Below are positions 18,801 to 28,180 of a stretch of 64,000 bases of DNA, one piece after another (the first letter of the stretch is position 1; each line of letters begins with the position of its first letter). A program made the position numbers and the translations under genes. Location: contig NZ_FKBS01000013.1 of assembly GCF_900078315.1 (NCBI RefSeq), positions 27,883 to 91,882 on the forward strand. The letters are read 5' to 3'. Below the pieces are notes generated by a model, which was given only the letters and a program-made list of their open reading frames with translations, did not search any database and had not been told where the DNA came from. The stretch comes from Bordetella ansorpii. GTDB lineage: Bacteria > Pseudomonadota > Gammaproteobacteria > Burkholderiales > Burkholderiaceae_B.

Positions 18801-21800
18801 CCTGATGACGCTGGATGGCGCGATACGCGCCTACGGCGTCAACGGCGGCGGCACGCTGACGGTGAATTCCACGGGCAACCTGCTGATCGGCGACATCGCC
18901 GAACTGGCCGGCGGCAAGCTCGCGGCTGGCACGGCCGCGCCGGTGGCGCTGAAGCTGGCCGAGGCATTGACCATTCCGGCGGGGGTGCCCTTGCCCATGG
19001 CCTACTCCGTGACGTTCTCCACGCTTGCGCTGGACACGCCCTCGCCGGCGGCTGTCTCGCTGGTCGTGCCGACAGTGAGAACCTCCGCCGCCTGGGTCTT
19101 GCCGGCGGGGCTGGGCGCCATCACGTTCGACCCGCTCGGTTTCTACAACGGCGGGGATGTATTGCCGGCCAATTCCAAGGTGCTTGCCTGGAACGGCACC
19201 CTGCCCGCGGGCGGCGTCGTGCCGTCGAGCGTCTTTCCGGGAGGCATCTCGATCAATCCGTACACGACCACGCTGGCCGCGGGCGCGGTGTCGCCCACGC
19301 CCGTGGTCTACGCGGCCGGCACCGACATCGCGCGCGGCCAGGTGCTGCCGCAGACCGTCGCCATCACGCCGGCGCCGTCGCTGGACCAGGATTTCTTCAC
19401 GGCGGGTTTCGCCAAGTACGACCTGAACGGCGGCCAGGGCGTGATCGTGGCGCGCGGCGCGCAGATTGCACCCGTCATGCCGGTGTACCAGTTCACGGCC
19501 GGCGCGCGGTCGGCGCCCTCGGGCAGCGACGTCTCGGCGGGCCTGTCGGCCTGGCTGCCCTCGCTCTACACCGAGCACCCCGACACGGCCACGCTGACGC
19601 AGCGCGGCGGCGCCAGCCTGATCCTGCACACGATCACGCGCAGCGGCTCGAACGTCATCAACGGCGGCGGCGCGATGATCGTGGGCGAAGGCGCGGCGCT
19701 GACGGTCGATCCCGGCCAATCCATTACGTTGGACAGCTTCGGTCCGCTGACGCTGGACGGCAGCCTGGTGGCCCACGGCGGGGCGATCACGCTGACCGGC
19801 GCGGCCATCGGCGATTCCGCACAGACGCGCAACTTCGACAAGGCGGGCAACAACCTGGGCAACGCCTTGTGGATCGGCGGCAGCGCCGTGCTCGACGCGT
19901 CCGGCCAGGCGTATGGCGCGCTGGACCGCTACGGCCGCGCCTATGGCGTGGCCGGCAACGGCGGCGCCATCACGCTGGACGGCGCCACCTCCTTCGTGAT
20001 CGTGCGCCCCGGCGCGCAACTGAACGCCGACGGCGCCGCGCAGACCGTGGACATGGCGGCGGGCCAGGATCGCGGCGTCGCGCAGGTCCCGCTGACGCTG
20101 GCCGGCAATGGCGGCAGCATCGTTTTCAGCTCGGGCAGCGGGCTGTACCTGAACGGCGATTTCCATGCGCACGGCGCGGGCCCCGGCGCGGCCGGCGGCA
20201 GCCTGTCGGTGACGCTGCGCACGCTGTCTTATAAGGTGGAGCCCTCGTACACCATTCCGGACAGCGTGCTGGTGCCCAGCACGATGGTGGTGACCCAGGC
20301 GGCGGCTGCCGACGTGCTGCCGGCCGACCAGGCGCCCGGCCAGGCCACGGGATTGAATTTCGGCTACAGCGCCCTCGGCGCGGACCAGGTCCGCGCCGGC
20401 GGCTTCGACGCGCTGTCGCTGTATTCGGGCGACTACATGCAGTTCCAGGGCGATGTGAGCCTGGACCTGGCTCGCAGCGTCAGCCTGAGCGCGGCCTCCT
20501 TCACGTCCGGCCCGCCCGCGTCGTTCACCGTTCCCGAGCCGCTGGGCACGGCGCCGGCCGTGATCGATCCTTCGACGCCCACCGCAACGGGCAATGTGCG
20601 GATCGCGGCGCCGTATGTCCACCTGACCGGCGTGAACACGGCCATTCCCGACGGTTCGGTCAGCGGCAGCGCCGGCAATCCCATGCGCCTGATCCCGCTG
20701 CCCACGGAAGCCACCTTCGAGGCCGATGCCGGCCTGCTGGACATCGACGGCATGATCGCCTTTTCTTCCACCCTGCGTAAATACGACAGCGCGACGTTCC
20801 GGTTCGTCCACCGGCCGTCGCCGGGTTTCAAGACGGTCCGGCTGGTGAGCCAGGGCAACCTGCGCTTTACCCCGACCGACGCGCCCAATGGCACGACGGT
20901 GCGCACGCCCTGGGACATCGAGTTGCTGGCCGCGCAGATCTACCCGACCACGGGCACGCGCGCCGCCGTGTATGCGGGCTATTACAACCGGGACTACGAC
21001 GCGACGTTGACGGTGGGCCGCACCACGGGCACCGTGCCGGACGCACCGCTGTCGGTGCTCGGCAACCTGACGCTGGCCGCGCCCATCATCGAACAGGGCG
21101 GGATCGTGCGCGCGCCTTTCGGGGCGATCTATCTGGGGGTGACCGATGACAACCCCATCACCCAGCGGATCGACCTGCTGCCCGGCAGCCTGACGTCGGT
21201 CTCGCTGGCCGGCGTGACCGTGCCCTATGGCGGCACGGTCGACGGCGTGACGTACACCTACAACGGCACGGCCGTGTCCGCGCGCAGCCTGACCAACATG
21301 GACTCCAACGCGGTCACCATCCAGTTGGCCAGCCGGGCCGTGGACGTGCAGGACGGCGCGACCCTGGACCTGTCCGGTGGCGGCACCCTGGCCGGCGCGG
21401 GCTTCGTCAGCGGCCGGGGCGGCTCGGTGAACGTGCTGACCACGCCGCTGGTCAACGCCAACCCGTCCCACGCCGGCAGCCAGGCGGGCAACAAGGTCTA
21501 CGCCCTGCTGCCCGGCTACGCCTCGGCCTATGCGCCCATGTCGCCGGAAAAGGGGGCGGGCGACCCCGCCATCGGCCAGCAGATCACGCTGACCAGCGCG
21601 GTGGGCGATCTGCCCGCCGGCACGTATACGCTGCTGCCGTCGAACTACGCGCTGCTGCCGGGCGCGTATCGCGTCGAACTGGGCAGGACGCTGCCGGCGG
21701 CGCTGCCGCGGACGGTCGCTCTGACGGACGGCAGCTATGCCGCCTCGGGGTACGTGGGCATCGCGGGCACGCAGGTGCGCGCCAGCCTGCCGGCGCAGTT

Positions 21801-24800
21801 GCTGATCACCCCGGGTTCGGTGGTGCGCACCTATTCGCAATACAACGAGCAGAGCTACAGCGCGTTCCAGATCGCGCGCGCCCAGCAGTTCGGCGGCGTG
21901 CGCCCCCTGCTGCCCGAGGACGGCAAGAGCCTGATGCTGTGGTTCAACGCACCGGCCGAGGCCGGCACGGCGGCCCTGACTTTCGACGGAACCGCGCTGC
22001 TGCAGGCCGCGCAGGGCGGCTATGCCGGCCAGGTCGTCACGCGCAACGTGGGCGAGCTCTACCTGGACGCGCCGACGGCGGACTTCACGGGCGTCTCGGT
22101 CTCCGCCGACGCCCTGAGCGCGATCGCCGCGCCGCGCCTGCTGGTCAACGGCCTGCTGCAGGTCAGCGACGGCCGCATCCGCCTCACGCAGGCGGGCAGC
22201 AACGACCTGATCGTGCGCGACGGCGTCACGTTGACGGCCGGCGAAATCATGCTGGTGGGCGGCAACATCACCATCGGACGCGATGCGATGCTGTCCACGG
22301 TGGGGCAGGGCGCCGGGTTCTTCGACACCGCCAGCACCGGCCTGGCCTATGAGGCATGGGCGACGGCGCTGGCGCTGTCCAACGGACAGGCCGACTTCAT
22401 CACGTCGAGCAACGGCGGCGCCGGCACGATCACCGTCAGCGAAGGCGCGTCGCTGTATGGCGAAAACACGCTGGCGTTCGCCACCAAGGGGCAGGTCAGC
22501 CTGGACGATGGCGCGCACTTCGGCGCGCGCCGCATCAGCCTGGCGGTGAACAGCCTGAACATCGGCAGCGCCGAGGCCATCGCGGCCGCGGGCTCGCCGG
22601 CCGGCACCGTGTTCGACCAGAGGCTGTTCGACCTGCTGTTGCATGGCGATCCCCTGCACGGCGCGCCGGCGCTGGAGCGCCTGATCCTGACCACCGGCAA
22701 CGCCATCAACCTGTTCGGCACGACGCAGCTCGACGCGCGCGGCACCGGCGTGAACCTGGTGCTCAACGCTTCGGCCCTGTACGGGTACGGCAGCGACGGC
22801 GACCAGGCCACGCTGGCGGCGGACCGCCTCCAGTGGAACGGCGTGGCGGGCGTGAACCCGCCGGCCATCCCGGCGGGCGGCGCCGGCACGGGAAGCGGCA
22901 CGCTGACGCTGCGGGCCGACGAGATCGCGCTGGGACAATTCCTGTCCCTGGACAACAGCGTGATCAGCCGCACCGCGTATGGCTTCGCCAACGTCGATCT
23001 GGATGCGGGCCAGCGCATCGTGGCCGCCGGCAACGGCGCGCTGTATGTGTACCAGGCGCCCAGCACGGCCGCGGGCGCGGTGTTCGGCAAGAGCGGCACG
23101 GGCGGCAACCTGACGCTGCGCACGCCGTTGCTGACGGGCATTCAGAAGTCGATCGCCGCGTACACGGCGGGCGGGGCGTTGCGGGTGGTGGCCCCCGATG
23201 GCGTGGCGCCCAGCACGGCGGCGTCCACGGTGGCCGGGGCCGAGATCGACCTGTCGGGCGACAGCGTGGCCATCGGCAGCACCATCCTGCTGCCCAGCGG
23301 CAAGCTGGTCGTCAACGCGCAGCACGACATCGCCTTGCAGGACGGCAGCCGCATCGACCTGCGCGGCGTGCCGTCGATGATCCAGAGCGCGACGGTCTAC
23401 GGCTTCGGCGGCGATGCGATCTTCATCAGCGCGCAAGGCGGCGTCGTCCAGGCGGCGGGCGGCACCATCGACGTGTCGGCCACCCACGCCGATGCCGGCA
23501 CGATCAGCGTCAGCGCCGCCGACGGCGCCGTGGCGCTGGCGGGCGTGCTGAACGGCGCGGCCGACGACGGCTACGCCAGCGGCGCGTTCGACGTGAAGGC
23601 CGCCACGCTGGCCGACTTCGGCGGCCTGAACGCCAGGCTGACGCAGGGCGGCGTGCTGCAGTCGCGCAGCTTCGCGCTGACCACGGGCGACCTGATCCTC
23701 GGCGATGGTGTGAAGGCGCACACCGTCGAGGTGTCGGTGGACGAGGGCAGCCTGACGGTGGCCGGCCTCATCGACGCCAGCGGCGCCGCGCCGGGCACCA
23801 TCCGCCTGTCCGCGAAGAACGGCCTGACCCTGGCCGCCAACGCCGTGCTCGACGCGCACGGCACCGTGCTGCAGACCGACAGCTACGGCGCGGCCATCGA
23901 GGCGCTGAACCGCGGCCACATCGAACTGGCCGCCACGGGCGGCACGTTGACGCTGTCGCGCGGCGCGACGCTGGATCTGTCCACGCCCGACGGCGTGGCC
24001 TACGGCGACGTGCAGCTCTTTGCGCCGCGCACGGGCGAGACCTCTGGCGACCTGGCCATCGACGCGGCGGGGCCGCTCACCCTTCGCGGCGCGCACGGCG
24101 TGGCGCTCAACGCCATGTGGACCTATGACCTGCCGGGCGGCAGCGTCATCACCCAGGGCACGCTGAACGGGTACGACGCGCAAAGCCAGGCCTTCATCGC
24201 GGCGGCCTATGGCGGCAACGCCAGCGCAGGGGCGCTGACCGCCACGCTGCGCGGCAAGCTGGCCGGCCTGCTGGCGCAGGGCGAGGCCTTCCACCTGCGC
24301 CCCGGCGTGCAGATCACCTCCAGCGGCGACCTGTCGACCTCCGGCGACATCGACCTGGCCGGGTACCGCTACGGTCCGCATGCCGACCGCGACACGGCCT
24401 CCGCGTTCTATGGGGCGGGCGAGCCGATGTACCTGTCGATCCGCGCCGCCGGCAACCTGGACATCAAGGGCAGCCTGTCCGATGGTTTCCAGGCGGTGCC
24501 GGGGATTCCGGGGGTATACGCCGACATCGACGTGCCTGGCAGCGGACTGTTCCAGCGCTACTCCAACAGCGGCTATACGTACTGGCAGGACAGCGGCACG
24601 GAAGTCGCCCTGGGAGCGGACTGGCTGATTCCGACCACCGGTTTCTACGCCTGGTGGCTCAACACCTGGTGGGGCGTGCCGCTGGTCGACACCAGCGGCA
24701 ATAAATACTATCCCGGCTCGCTCGTGCGCGCGGGCACGACGCTGAACCCGCGCACCTCGGGCAACTACGGCACCATCGCCTTCGATGCCTCCGACCTGCC

Positions 24801-27800
24801 GAGACTGCAGATCGCGGTGAGCCCGGCGGTGCCCGGGTCGGCCGCCACGTCGCCGAAGGCGGCCATGCTCGCGGCGGGCTCGCTGTCCGCCTCGCTGCGC
24901 CTGGTGGCCGGCGCCGACCTCGGGGCGGCCGATACCCGCGCCGTGCAGTCCGCGGCGGCCTTGAACGGCGGCGGCAACCTGCGGCTGAACGACCCGGCCT
25001 ATACCGCCGCCGGCAACGGCTCGTCCTTCAGCGTGCTGCGCACGGGCGCCGGCAGCCTCGATTTGCTGGCCGGCGGCAGTTTCAGCGAGGCCACGCCCTA
25101 CGGCGTGTATACCGCGGGCACGCAGTCCGCCGCCGTCCTGGCGGCCGACGGCAGCAACCCGTACGACCTGATGGGGGCCGCGGGCGCGGGCCATGCCTGG
25201 TATCCGGAACAGGGCGGCGATCTGCTGCTGAAGGCGGGCCTGGACGTGCGGGGCTTCATCCAGACCAGCGACAACTCCCGGCGTTTCGTCGACAGCGATC
25301 TCACCAGCAACTGGCTGTGGCGCCAGGGCGCCAGCGCCGTCTCCAACGATCTGGGCGCGTGGTGGATCAACTTCGGCGCCTCCGCCAACACCAATCCCGC
25401 CGTCCATGCGCCGCTGCTGAACGCCCTGATCGGCTTCCAGGGCATCGGCACGCTGGGCGGCGGCAATGTGTCCGTGATCGCGGGACGCAATGCCGGCACC
25501 ATGGACGGCACGGGCATCGCCGTCTCCAGCGGCCTGGACCTGGCGGCGGCGTCGACCGGACGCGTCCTGGCCGACGGTTCGCTGCTGCAGACCGGCGGCG
25601 GGAACATCGTGGTCAAGGTGGGCGGCGCACTGAACAAGATGACGCCGGTCAACCCATCGACCTATACGTCCGACTACTACGGCGCGATCACCGCGCTGCG
25701 CGGCGACGTGGCCATCGACGCCGGCAGCGTGGGCGCGATCGCCCAGAACACGTTCGCCGCCAACTGGACCTCGTACGACCCGCGCACGCTGGACGTCGCC
25801 ACGCTCAAGCGCGCCCTGTTGGCGCAGGGGCCCACGGTGCTGCCGGGCGACGGCAGCGTCGTCGTGACGGCGCGTGGTGACCTGGTGTTCGGCGGGGCGG
25901 GAGACCCGGGCATGACCGCTTCCGCGGACCGTGACCAGTGGTGGTACACGCCGGCGGGGGCGGCCACTCCCGTGCGCGGCGCCCTGACGCAATTCACGCT
26001 GTGGCAGCCGGACACGGCCATCGCCCTCTATTCCGCGGGCGGCGACGTCACCCCGCAGAGCGGCCTGTCCGCCTCGCTTCAGAACAGCGGCAATTTCTTC
26101 CCGGGCACCTTGACCGTGGCGGCCGCCAACGGCGACATCCGTTTCGGCGAGGCCACGTCGGCCTCCAGCGGCACGGCTTCCCTGGAGCTGATCCCTTCGG
26201 CCCATGGCCAACTCGACCTGCTGGCGGCTGGATCGATCTACGGATCGGCGCATGTGGTGGCCATGTCGGGCGCCGATCCGGCCAGCCTGGCCACGCCGCT
26301 GCGCCCCGTGACGACCATCGGCAATGGCAGCAACGCCACGCAGGACGCCGCTTATCTGGCGGACAACAGCCGCCTCAATCCGCTGGCCTTCGGCGAGGAT
26401 ACGCCGACCGGCAATCTGCACGCCGACGACGCGCGGCCCGCGCGCGTCTATGCCGGCGTGGATATCGACGACCTGGTCATCGGCAAGGCGCAGAAGCTGA
26501 TCGCCAATGTGGGCCAGGGCTTTCTACCCACGCATACGACCTGGTACGTCGCGGCCAAGCCGTTCGAGGTGATCGCCGGACGCGACATCGTCGGCACGGG
26601 ATCCACGCCCAGCGTATTCGCCAACAACGGCGCGAACGACATCACCGTGTTCCAGGCCGGCCGCGACATCGTTTACCAGTCCATCGTCATCGCCGGACCC
26701 GGGCTTCTGGACGTGCAGGCCGGCCGCAACCTGAACCAGGGCTACTACGGCTCGCTGGACAGCGTGGGCCCGCTGTACGGGGTGAACAGCACCAGCCGGT
26801 CCGGCGGCGCGGGCATCGCCGTCTCGGTGGGCGCGGGTGCGCAAGGCCCGGACTACGCCGACTTCGCGCGCCTGTATTTCGACGCGGCCAACCAGGCGGA
26901 CCTGACGGCGGGCCGCACCCTGGCCGAGCAGCCGGGCAAGGTGGCGCATGCCTACGCGGGCGAACTCGGCGAGTGGCTGGCGCAACGCTACGGCTACGCC
27001 GGTTCGCCGGATGAGGCGCTGGCGTACTTCCTGGCCTTGCCCGCCGCGCAGCAGGGCATCTTCGTGCGCCAGGTGTACTACGCCGAACTGACCGCCGGCG
27101 GCCGCGAGTACAACGATGAGGCCGGCCCGCGTTTCGGCAGCTACCTGCGCGGCCGGCAGGCCATCGCGGCGCTGTTCCCGGCGACGGATGCGGCGGGCAA
27201 CGCCCGGTCGTACACCGGCGACCTGACGATGTTCAGCGGCATGGGCAAGCTCCCTTCGGGCACCGTGGCGCTGCTGGACAGCGGCATCCACACCGAATTC
27301 GGCGGCGACATCCAGATCCTGAATCCGGGCGGCCGCACGCTGATCGGCGTGGAAGGCATCACGCCGGGATCGGGCGCGGGCCTCATCACGCAGGGGTCGG
27401 GCAACATCGACATCTATTCGCTGGGCAGCATCCTGCTGGGCCAGAGCCGCATCATGACGACCTTCGGCGGCGGCATCCTGGCGTGGTCGGCCCAGGGCGA
27501 CATCAACGCGGGCCGGGGCGCCAAGACCACCGTGGTCTATACCCCGCCGCGCCGGGTGTACGACAACATCGGCAACGTCACGCTGTCGCCGCAGGCGCCG
27601 GCCACGGGCGCGGGCATCGCCACGCTGAACCCGATTCCGGAAGTGCCGCCGGGCGACGTGGACCTGATCGCACCGCTGGGCACGATCGACGCCGGCGAGG
27701 CGGGCATCCGCGTCTCCGGCAACGTCAACATCGCGGCGCTGCAGGTCGTCAACGCGGCCAACATCCAGGTGCAGGGCGAGTCCAAGGGCATTCCGGTGAC

Positions 27801-28119
27801 GGCGGTGGTGAACACCGGCGCCCTGACCAACGCCAGCTCGGCGGCCACCAGCGCGGCCACGGCGGCGCAGGACGCCGTGTCGCGCTCGCGGGCCGCGGCC
27901 CAGAAGGCCTTGCCGTCCATCATCAGCGTGCAGGTGCTGGGCTTCGGCATGCCCGACGGCGGTGGCGCGCCGGCCGCGCCGTCAGGCGGGCCGGGGGCGA
28001 GTTCGTCGGGGGCCGCCGGCTACCGCGCCGCCGGCATGGTGCAGGTGCTGGGACATGGCAACGATCCGGCCCAGGCGGCCAGCCTGACGCCGGGCGAGCG
28101 GCGCAACATGGGGTTCTGA
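15850..28119 (+). CDS. Giant filamentous-haemagglutinin-family exoprotein (TpsA, DUF3739-type)
   Basis: A protein of about 4,089 residues, secreted as the TpsA partner of a two-partner system. A long signal region (h-core LTPLALSMAMAAVGAALP, cleavage near AQA-AGAWF, about residue 56) precedes an Ala/Gln-rich stretch (about 75-140). The haemagglutination-activity/TPS domain (about 150-290) follows, with NWETFNVG at 184-191 and NRNGIVFTG from 234 in place of the canonical NPNGI. The rest is beta-helix-like repeat sequence rich in Gly, Ala, Ser, Thr and Asp, with few cysteines. The last ~200 residues (for example GDVDLIAPLGTIDAGEAGIR, then an Ala-rich helix and SIISVQVLGFGMPDGG) are typical of the DUF3739 group. 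No TpsB gene is next to it. The start at 15850 is preferred over 15823; 15916 is an alternative. Expected regulator: the adjacent ECF sigma. Confidence 0.85.
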   Translation: MTAHRRPGFLPVSHERSRAAPGMMPLRHNAWRLTPLALSMAMAAVGAALPQGAQAAGAWFAASGAGKTTAAQNEGLGRAGGPLPGTGAAAAQQAAAKQKLARSIDNLNRTAGAIAAQQAAQAAARSAAQQAASDIPDGLAEGGLKIDTQAATAGWLNAAAPVQTASAGKTTVTVQQTADRAILNWETFNVGRNTTVDFAQQADWSVLNRVNDPKARPSQIQGAIKGGGTVLLVNRNGIVFTGTSQVDVRNLVAAATDFTDAQFQANGIYGANGTGQSFTNAGGNVRVEAGAQLSTLAPTSVTQGGGYVLLLGKEVRNAGRIATPRGQAQLAAGDSFVIRKGYATDGNTWSTTRGNEVSPQMNGRTDVGLVENTGLLMAAEGDITLAGHDVRQNGVAVATTTVNQRGTVHLLNSATDATGSVMLGAAATTAVVLQDDGTTALDSQRTALVVDSATQDGLRVYTGLFDNLSVLSDRRDQSRVEIVSGNTVDVAGGSLTLATGGQIAVSAAKRAQVESGATLDVSGAVGVQLAMSTNNVQVNIQGNEQRDAPVNRDSGTLNNSDVWVDIRRLLYVPAGTGGYAGDRYYTSGGLLEVSGYLGTQGHTIGQWAATGGTVALSGAEVVTRPGAMVNLAGGSYDVQSGYRNVTWLRGGDGRLYTVDDAPADLAFAGVYQGYEDKHARWGDESSRFFRSPLIAPERVYEAGYTVGRDAGRLIVSAPTAILEGALDTSVYDGPRQGDAADAAQRDSYLQSQLAVARPGGLAIGRYNAQGLQGGYATDVRIGDIAPLQDAPGVNDALPEDRLNTAWLDAATLNAAGLGSLTITTTDRISVASPLQLATGGSVKLSSTTIDVASTITARSGSIVLATFYDSPSGKTLMASSSGASPSIVLQPGAALDTHGLWVNALIDPAGTAGLAYLDGGDVTLDSSGAVTLSAGSLIDVTSGGAVLQKGKTQGGKGGDVTLIAGDPFGGGGVAPTTPENALHGLMTLDGAIRAYGVNGGGTLTVNSTGNLLIGDIAELAGGKLAAGTAAPVALKLAEALTIPAGVPLPMAYSVTFSTLALDTPSPAAVSLVVPTVRTSAAWVLPAGLGAITFDPLGFYNGGDVLPANSKVLAWNGTLPAGGVVPSSVFPGGISINPYTTTLAAGAVSPTPVVYAAGTDIARGQVLPQTVAITPAPSLDQDFFTAGFAKYDLNGGQGVIVARGAQIAPVMPVYQFTAGARSAPSGSDVSAGLSAWLPSLYTEHPDTATLTQRGGASLILHTITRSGSNVINGGGAMIVGEGAALTVDPGQSITLDSFGPLTLDGSLVAHGGAITLTGAAIGDSAQTRNFDKAGNNLGNALWIGGSAVLDASGQAYGALDRYGRAYGVAGNGGAITLDGATSFVIVRPGAQLNADGAAQTVDMAAGQDRGVAQVPLTLAGNGGSIVFSSGSGLYLNGDFHAHGAGPGAAGGSLSVTLRTLSYKVEPSYTIPDSVLVPSTMVVTQAAAADVLPADQAPGQATGLNFGYSALGADQVRAGGFDALSLYSGDYMQFQGDVSLDLARSVSLSAASFTSGPPASFTVPEPLGTAPAVIDPSTPTATGNVRIAAPYVHLTGVNTAIPDGSVSGSAGNPMRLIPLPTEATFEADAGLLDIDGMIAFSSTLRKYDSATFRFVHRPSPGFKTVRLVSQGNLRFTPTDAPNGTTVRTPWDIELLAAQIYPTTGTRAAVYAGYYNRDYDATLTVGRTTGTVPDAPLSVLGNLTLAAPIIEQGGIVRAPFGAIYLGVTDDNPITQRIDLLPGSLTSVSLAGVTVPYGGTVDGVTYTYNGTAVSARSLTNMDSNAVTIQLASRAVDVQDGATLDLSGGGTLAGAGFVSGRGGSVNVLTTPLVNANPSHAGSQAGNKVYALLPGYASAYAPMSPEKGAGDPAIGQQITLTSAVGDLPAGTYTLLPSNYALLPGAYRVELGRTLPAALPRTVALTDGSYAASGYVGIAGTQVRASLPAQLLITPGSVVRTYSQYNEQSYSAFQIARAQQFGGVRPLLPEDGKSLMLWFNAPAEAGTAALTFDGTALLQAAQGGYAGQVVTRNVGELYLDAPTADFTGVSVSADALSAIAAPRLLVNGLLQVSDGRIRLTQAGSNDLIVRDGVTLTAGEIMLVGGNITIGRDAMLSTVGQGAGFFDTASTGLAYEAWATALALSNGQADFITSSNGGAGTITVSEGASLYGENTLAFATKGQVSLDDGAHFGARRISLAVNSLNIGSAEAIAAAGSPAGTVFDQRLFDLLLHGDPLHGAPALERLILTTGNAINLFGTTQLDARGTGVNLVLNASALYGYGSDGDQATLAADRLQWNGVAGVNPPAIPAGGAGTGSGTLTLRADEIALGQFLSLDNSVISRTAYGFANVDLDAGQRIVAAGNGALYVYQAPSTAAGAVFGKSGTGGNLTLRTPLLTGIQKSIAAYTAGGALRVVAPDGVAPSTAASTVAGAEIDLSGDSVAIGSTILLPSGKLVVNAQHDIALQDGSRIDLRGVPSMIQSATVYGFGGDAIFISAQGGVVQAAGGTIDVSATHADAGTISVSAADGAVALAGVLNGAADDGYASGAFDVKAATLADFGGLNARLTQGGVLQSRSFALTTGDLILGDGVKAHTVEVSVDEGSLTVAGLIDASGAAPGTIRLSAKNGLTLAANAVLDAHGTVLQTDSYGAAIEALNRGHIELAATGGTLTLSRGATLDLSTPDGVAYGDVQLFAPRTGETSGDLAIDAAGPLTLRGAHGVALNAMWTYDLPGGSVITQGTLNGYDAQSQAFIAAAYGGNASAGALTATLRGKLAGLLAQGEAFHLRPGVQITSSGDLSTSGDIDLAGYRYGPHADRDTASAFYGAGEPMYLSIRAAGNLDIKGSLSDGFQAVPGIPGVYADIDVPGSGLFQRYSNSGYTYWQDSGTEVALGADWLIPTTGFYAWWLNTWWGVPLVDTSGNKYYPGSLVRAGTTLNPRTSGNYGTIAFDASDLPRLQIAVSPAVPGSAATSPKAAMLAAGSLSASLRLVAGADLGAADTRAVQSAAALNGGGNLRLNDPAYTAAGNGSSFSVLRTGAGSLDLLAGGSFSEATPYGVYTAGTQSAAVLAADGSNPYDLMGAAGAGHAWYPEQGGDLLLKAGLDVRGFIQTSDNSRRFVDSDLTSNWLWRQGASAVSNDLGAWWINFGASANTNPAVHAPLLNALIGFQGIGTLGGGNVSVIAGRNAGTMDGTGIAVSSGLDLAAASTGRVLADGSLLQTGGGNIVVKVGGALNKMTPVNPSTYTSDYYGAITALRGDVAIDAGSVGAIAQNTFAANWTSYDPRTLDVATLKRALLAQGPTVLPGDGSVVVTARGDLVFGGAGDPGMTASADRDQWWYTPAGAATPVRGALTQFTLWQPDTAIALYSAGGDVTPQSGLSASLQNSGNFFPGTLTVAAANGDIRFGEATSASSGTASLELIPSAHGQLDLLAAGSIYGSAHVVAMSGADPASLATPLRPVTTIGNGSNATQDAAYLADNSRLNPLAFGEDTPTGNLHADDARPARVYAGVDIDDLVIGKAQKLIANVGQGFLPTHTTWYVAAKPFEVIAGRDIVGTGSTPSVFANNGANDITVFQAGRDIVYQSIVIAGPGLLDVQAGRNLNQGYYGSLDSVGPLYGVNSTSRSGGAGIAVSVGAGAQGPDYADFARLYFDAANQADLTAGRTLAEQPGKVAHAYAGELGEWLAQRYGYAGSPDEALAYFLALPAAQQGIFVRQVYYAELTAGGREYNDEAGPRFGSYLRGRQAIAALFPATDAAGNARSYTGDLTMFSGMGKLPSGTVALLDSGIHTEFGGDIQILNPGGRTLIGVEGITPGSGAGLITQGSGNIDIYSLGSILLGQSRIMTTFGGGILAWSAQGDINAGRGAKTTVVYTPPRRVYDNIGNVTLSPQAPATGAGIATLNPIPEVPPGDVDLIAPLGTIDAGEAGIRVSGNVNIAALQVVNAANIQVQGESKGIPVTAVVNTGALTNASSAATSAATAAQDAVSRSRAAAQKALPSIISVQVLGFGMPDGGGAPAAPSGGPGASSSGAAGYRAAGMVQVLGHGNDPAQAASLTPGERRNMGF

Positions 28120-28130
28120 CGGCGGCCTCG

Positions 28131-28170
28131 CGTGCGGGCCGGCGCCTCGTGGCAGGCGCCGGCCCGCACG
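28131..28170. terminator. Strong hairpin between the exoprotein gene and the convergent reductase gene
   Basis: A perfect 17-bp inverted repeat (CGTGCGGGCCGGCGCCT and its complement) with a 6-base loop, located 12 bases after the exoprotein stop. There is no T-run, but it lies exactly between convergent genes, so it probably acts on both strands. Confidence 0.6.
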
Positions 28171-28180
28171 TGGCGCCGGC

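Noticed and set aside
15730..26421. A 3,563-codon open frame antisense to the exoprotein gene
   Set aside because: It is a by-product of strong GC codon bias and repetitive sequence. Its translation is His/Arg/Gly/Ala-rich without domains, and the sense frame carries the signal peptide and TPS motifs.
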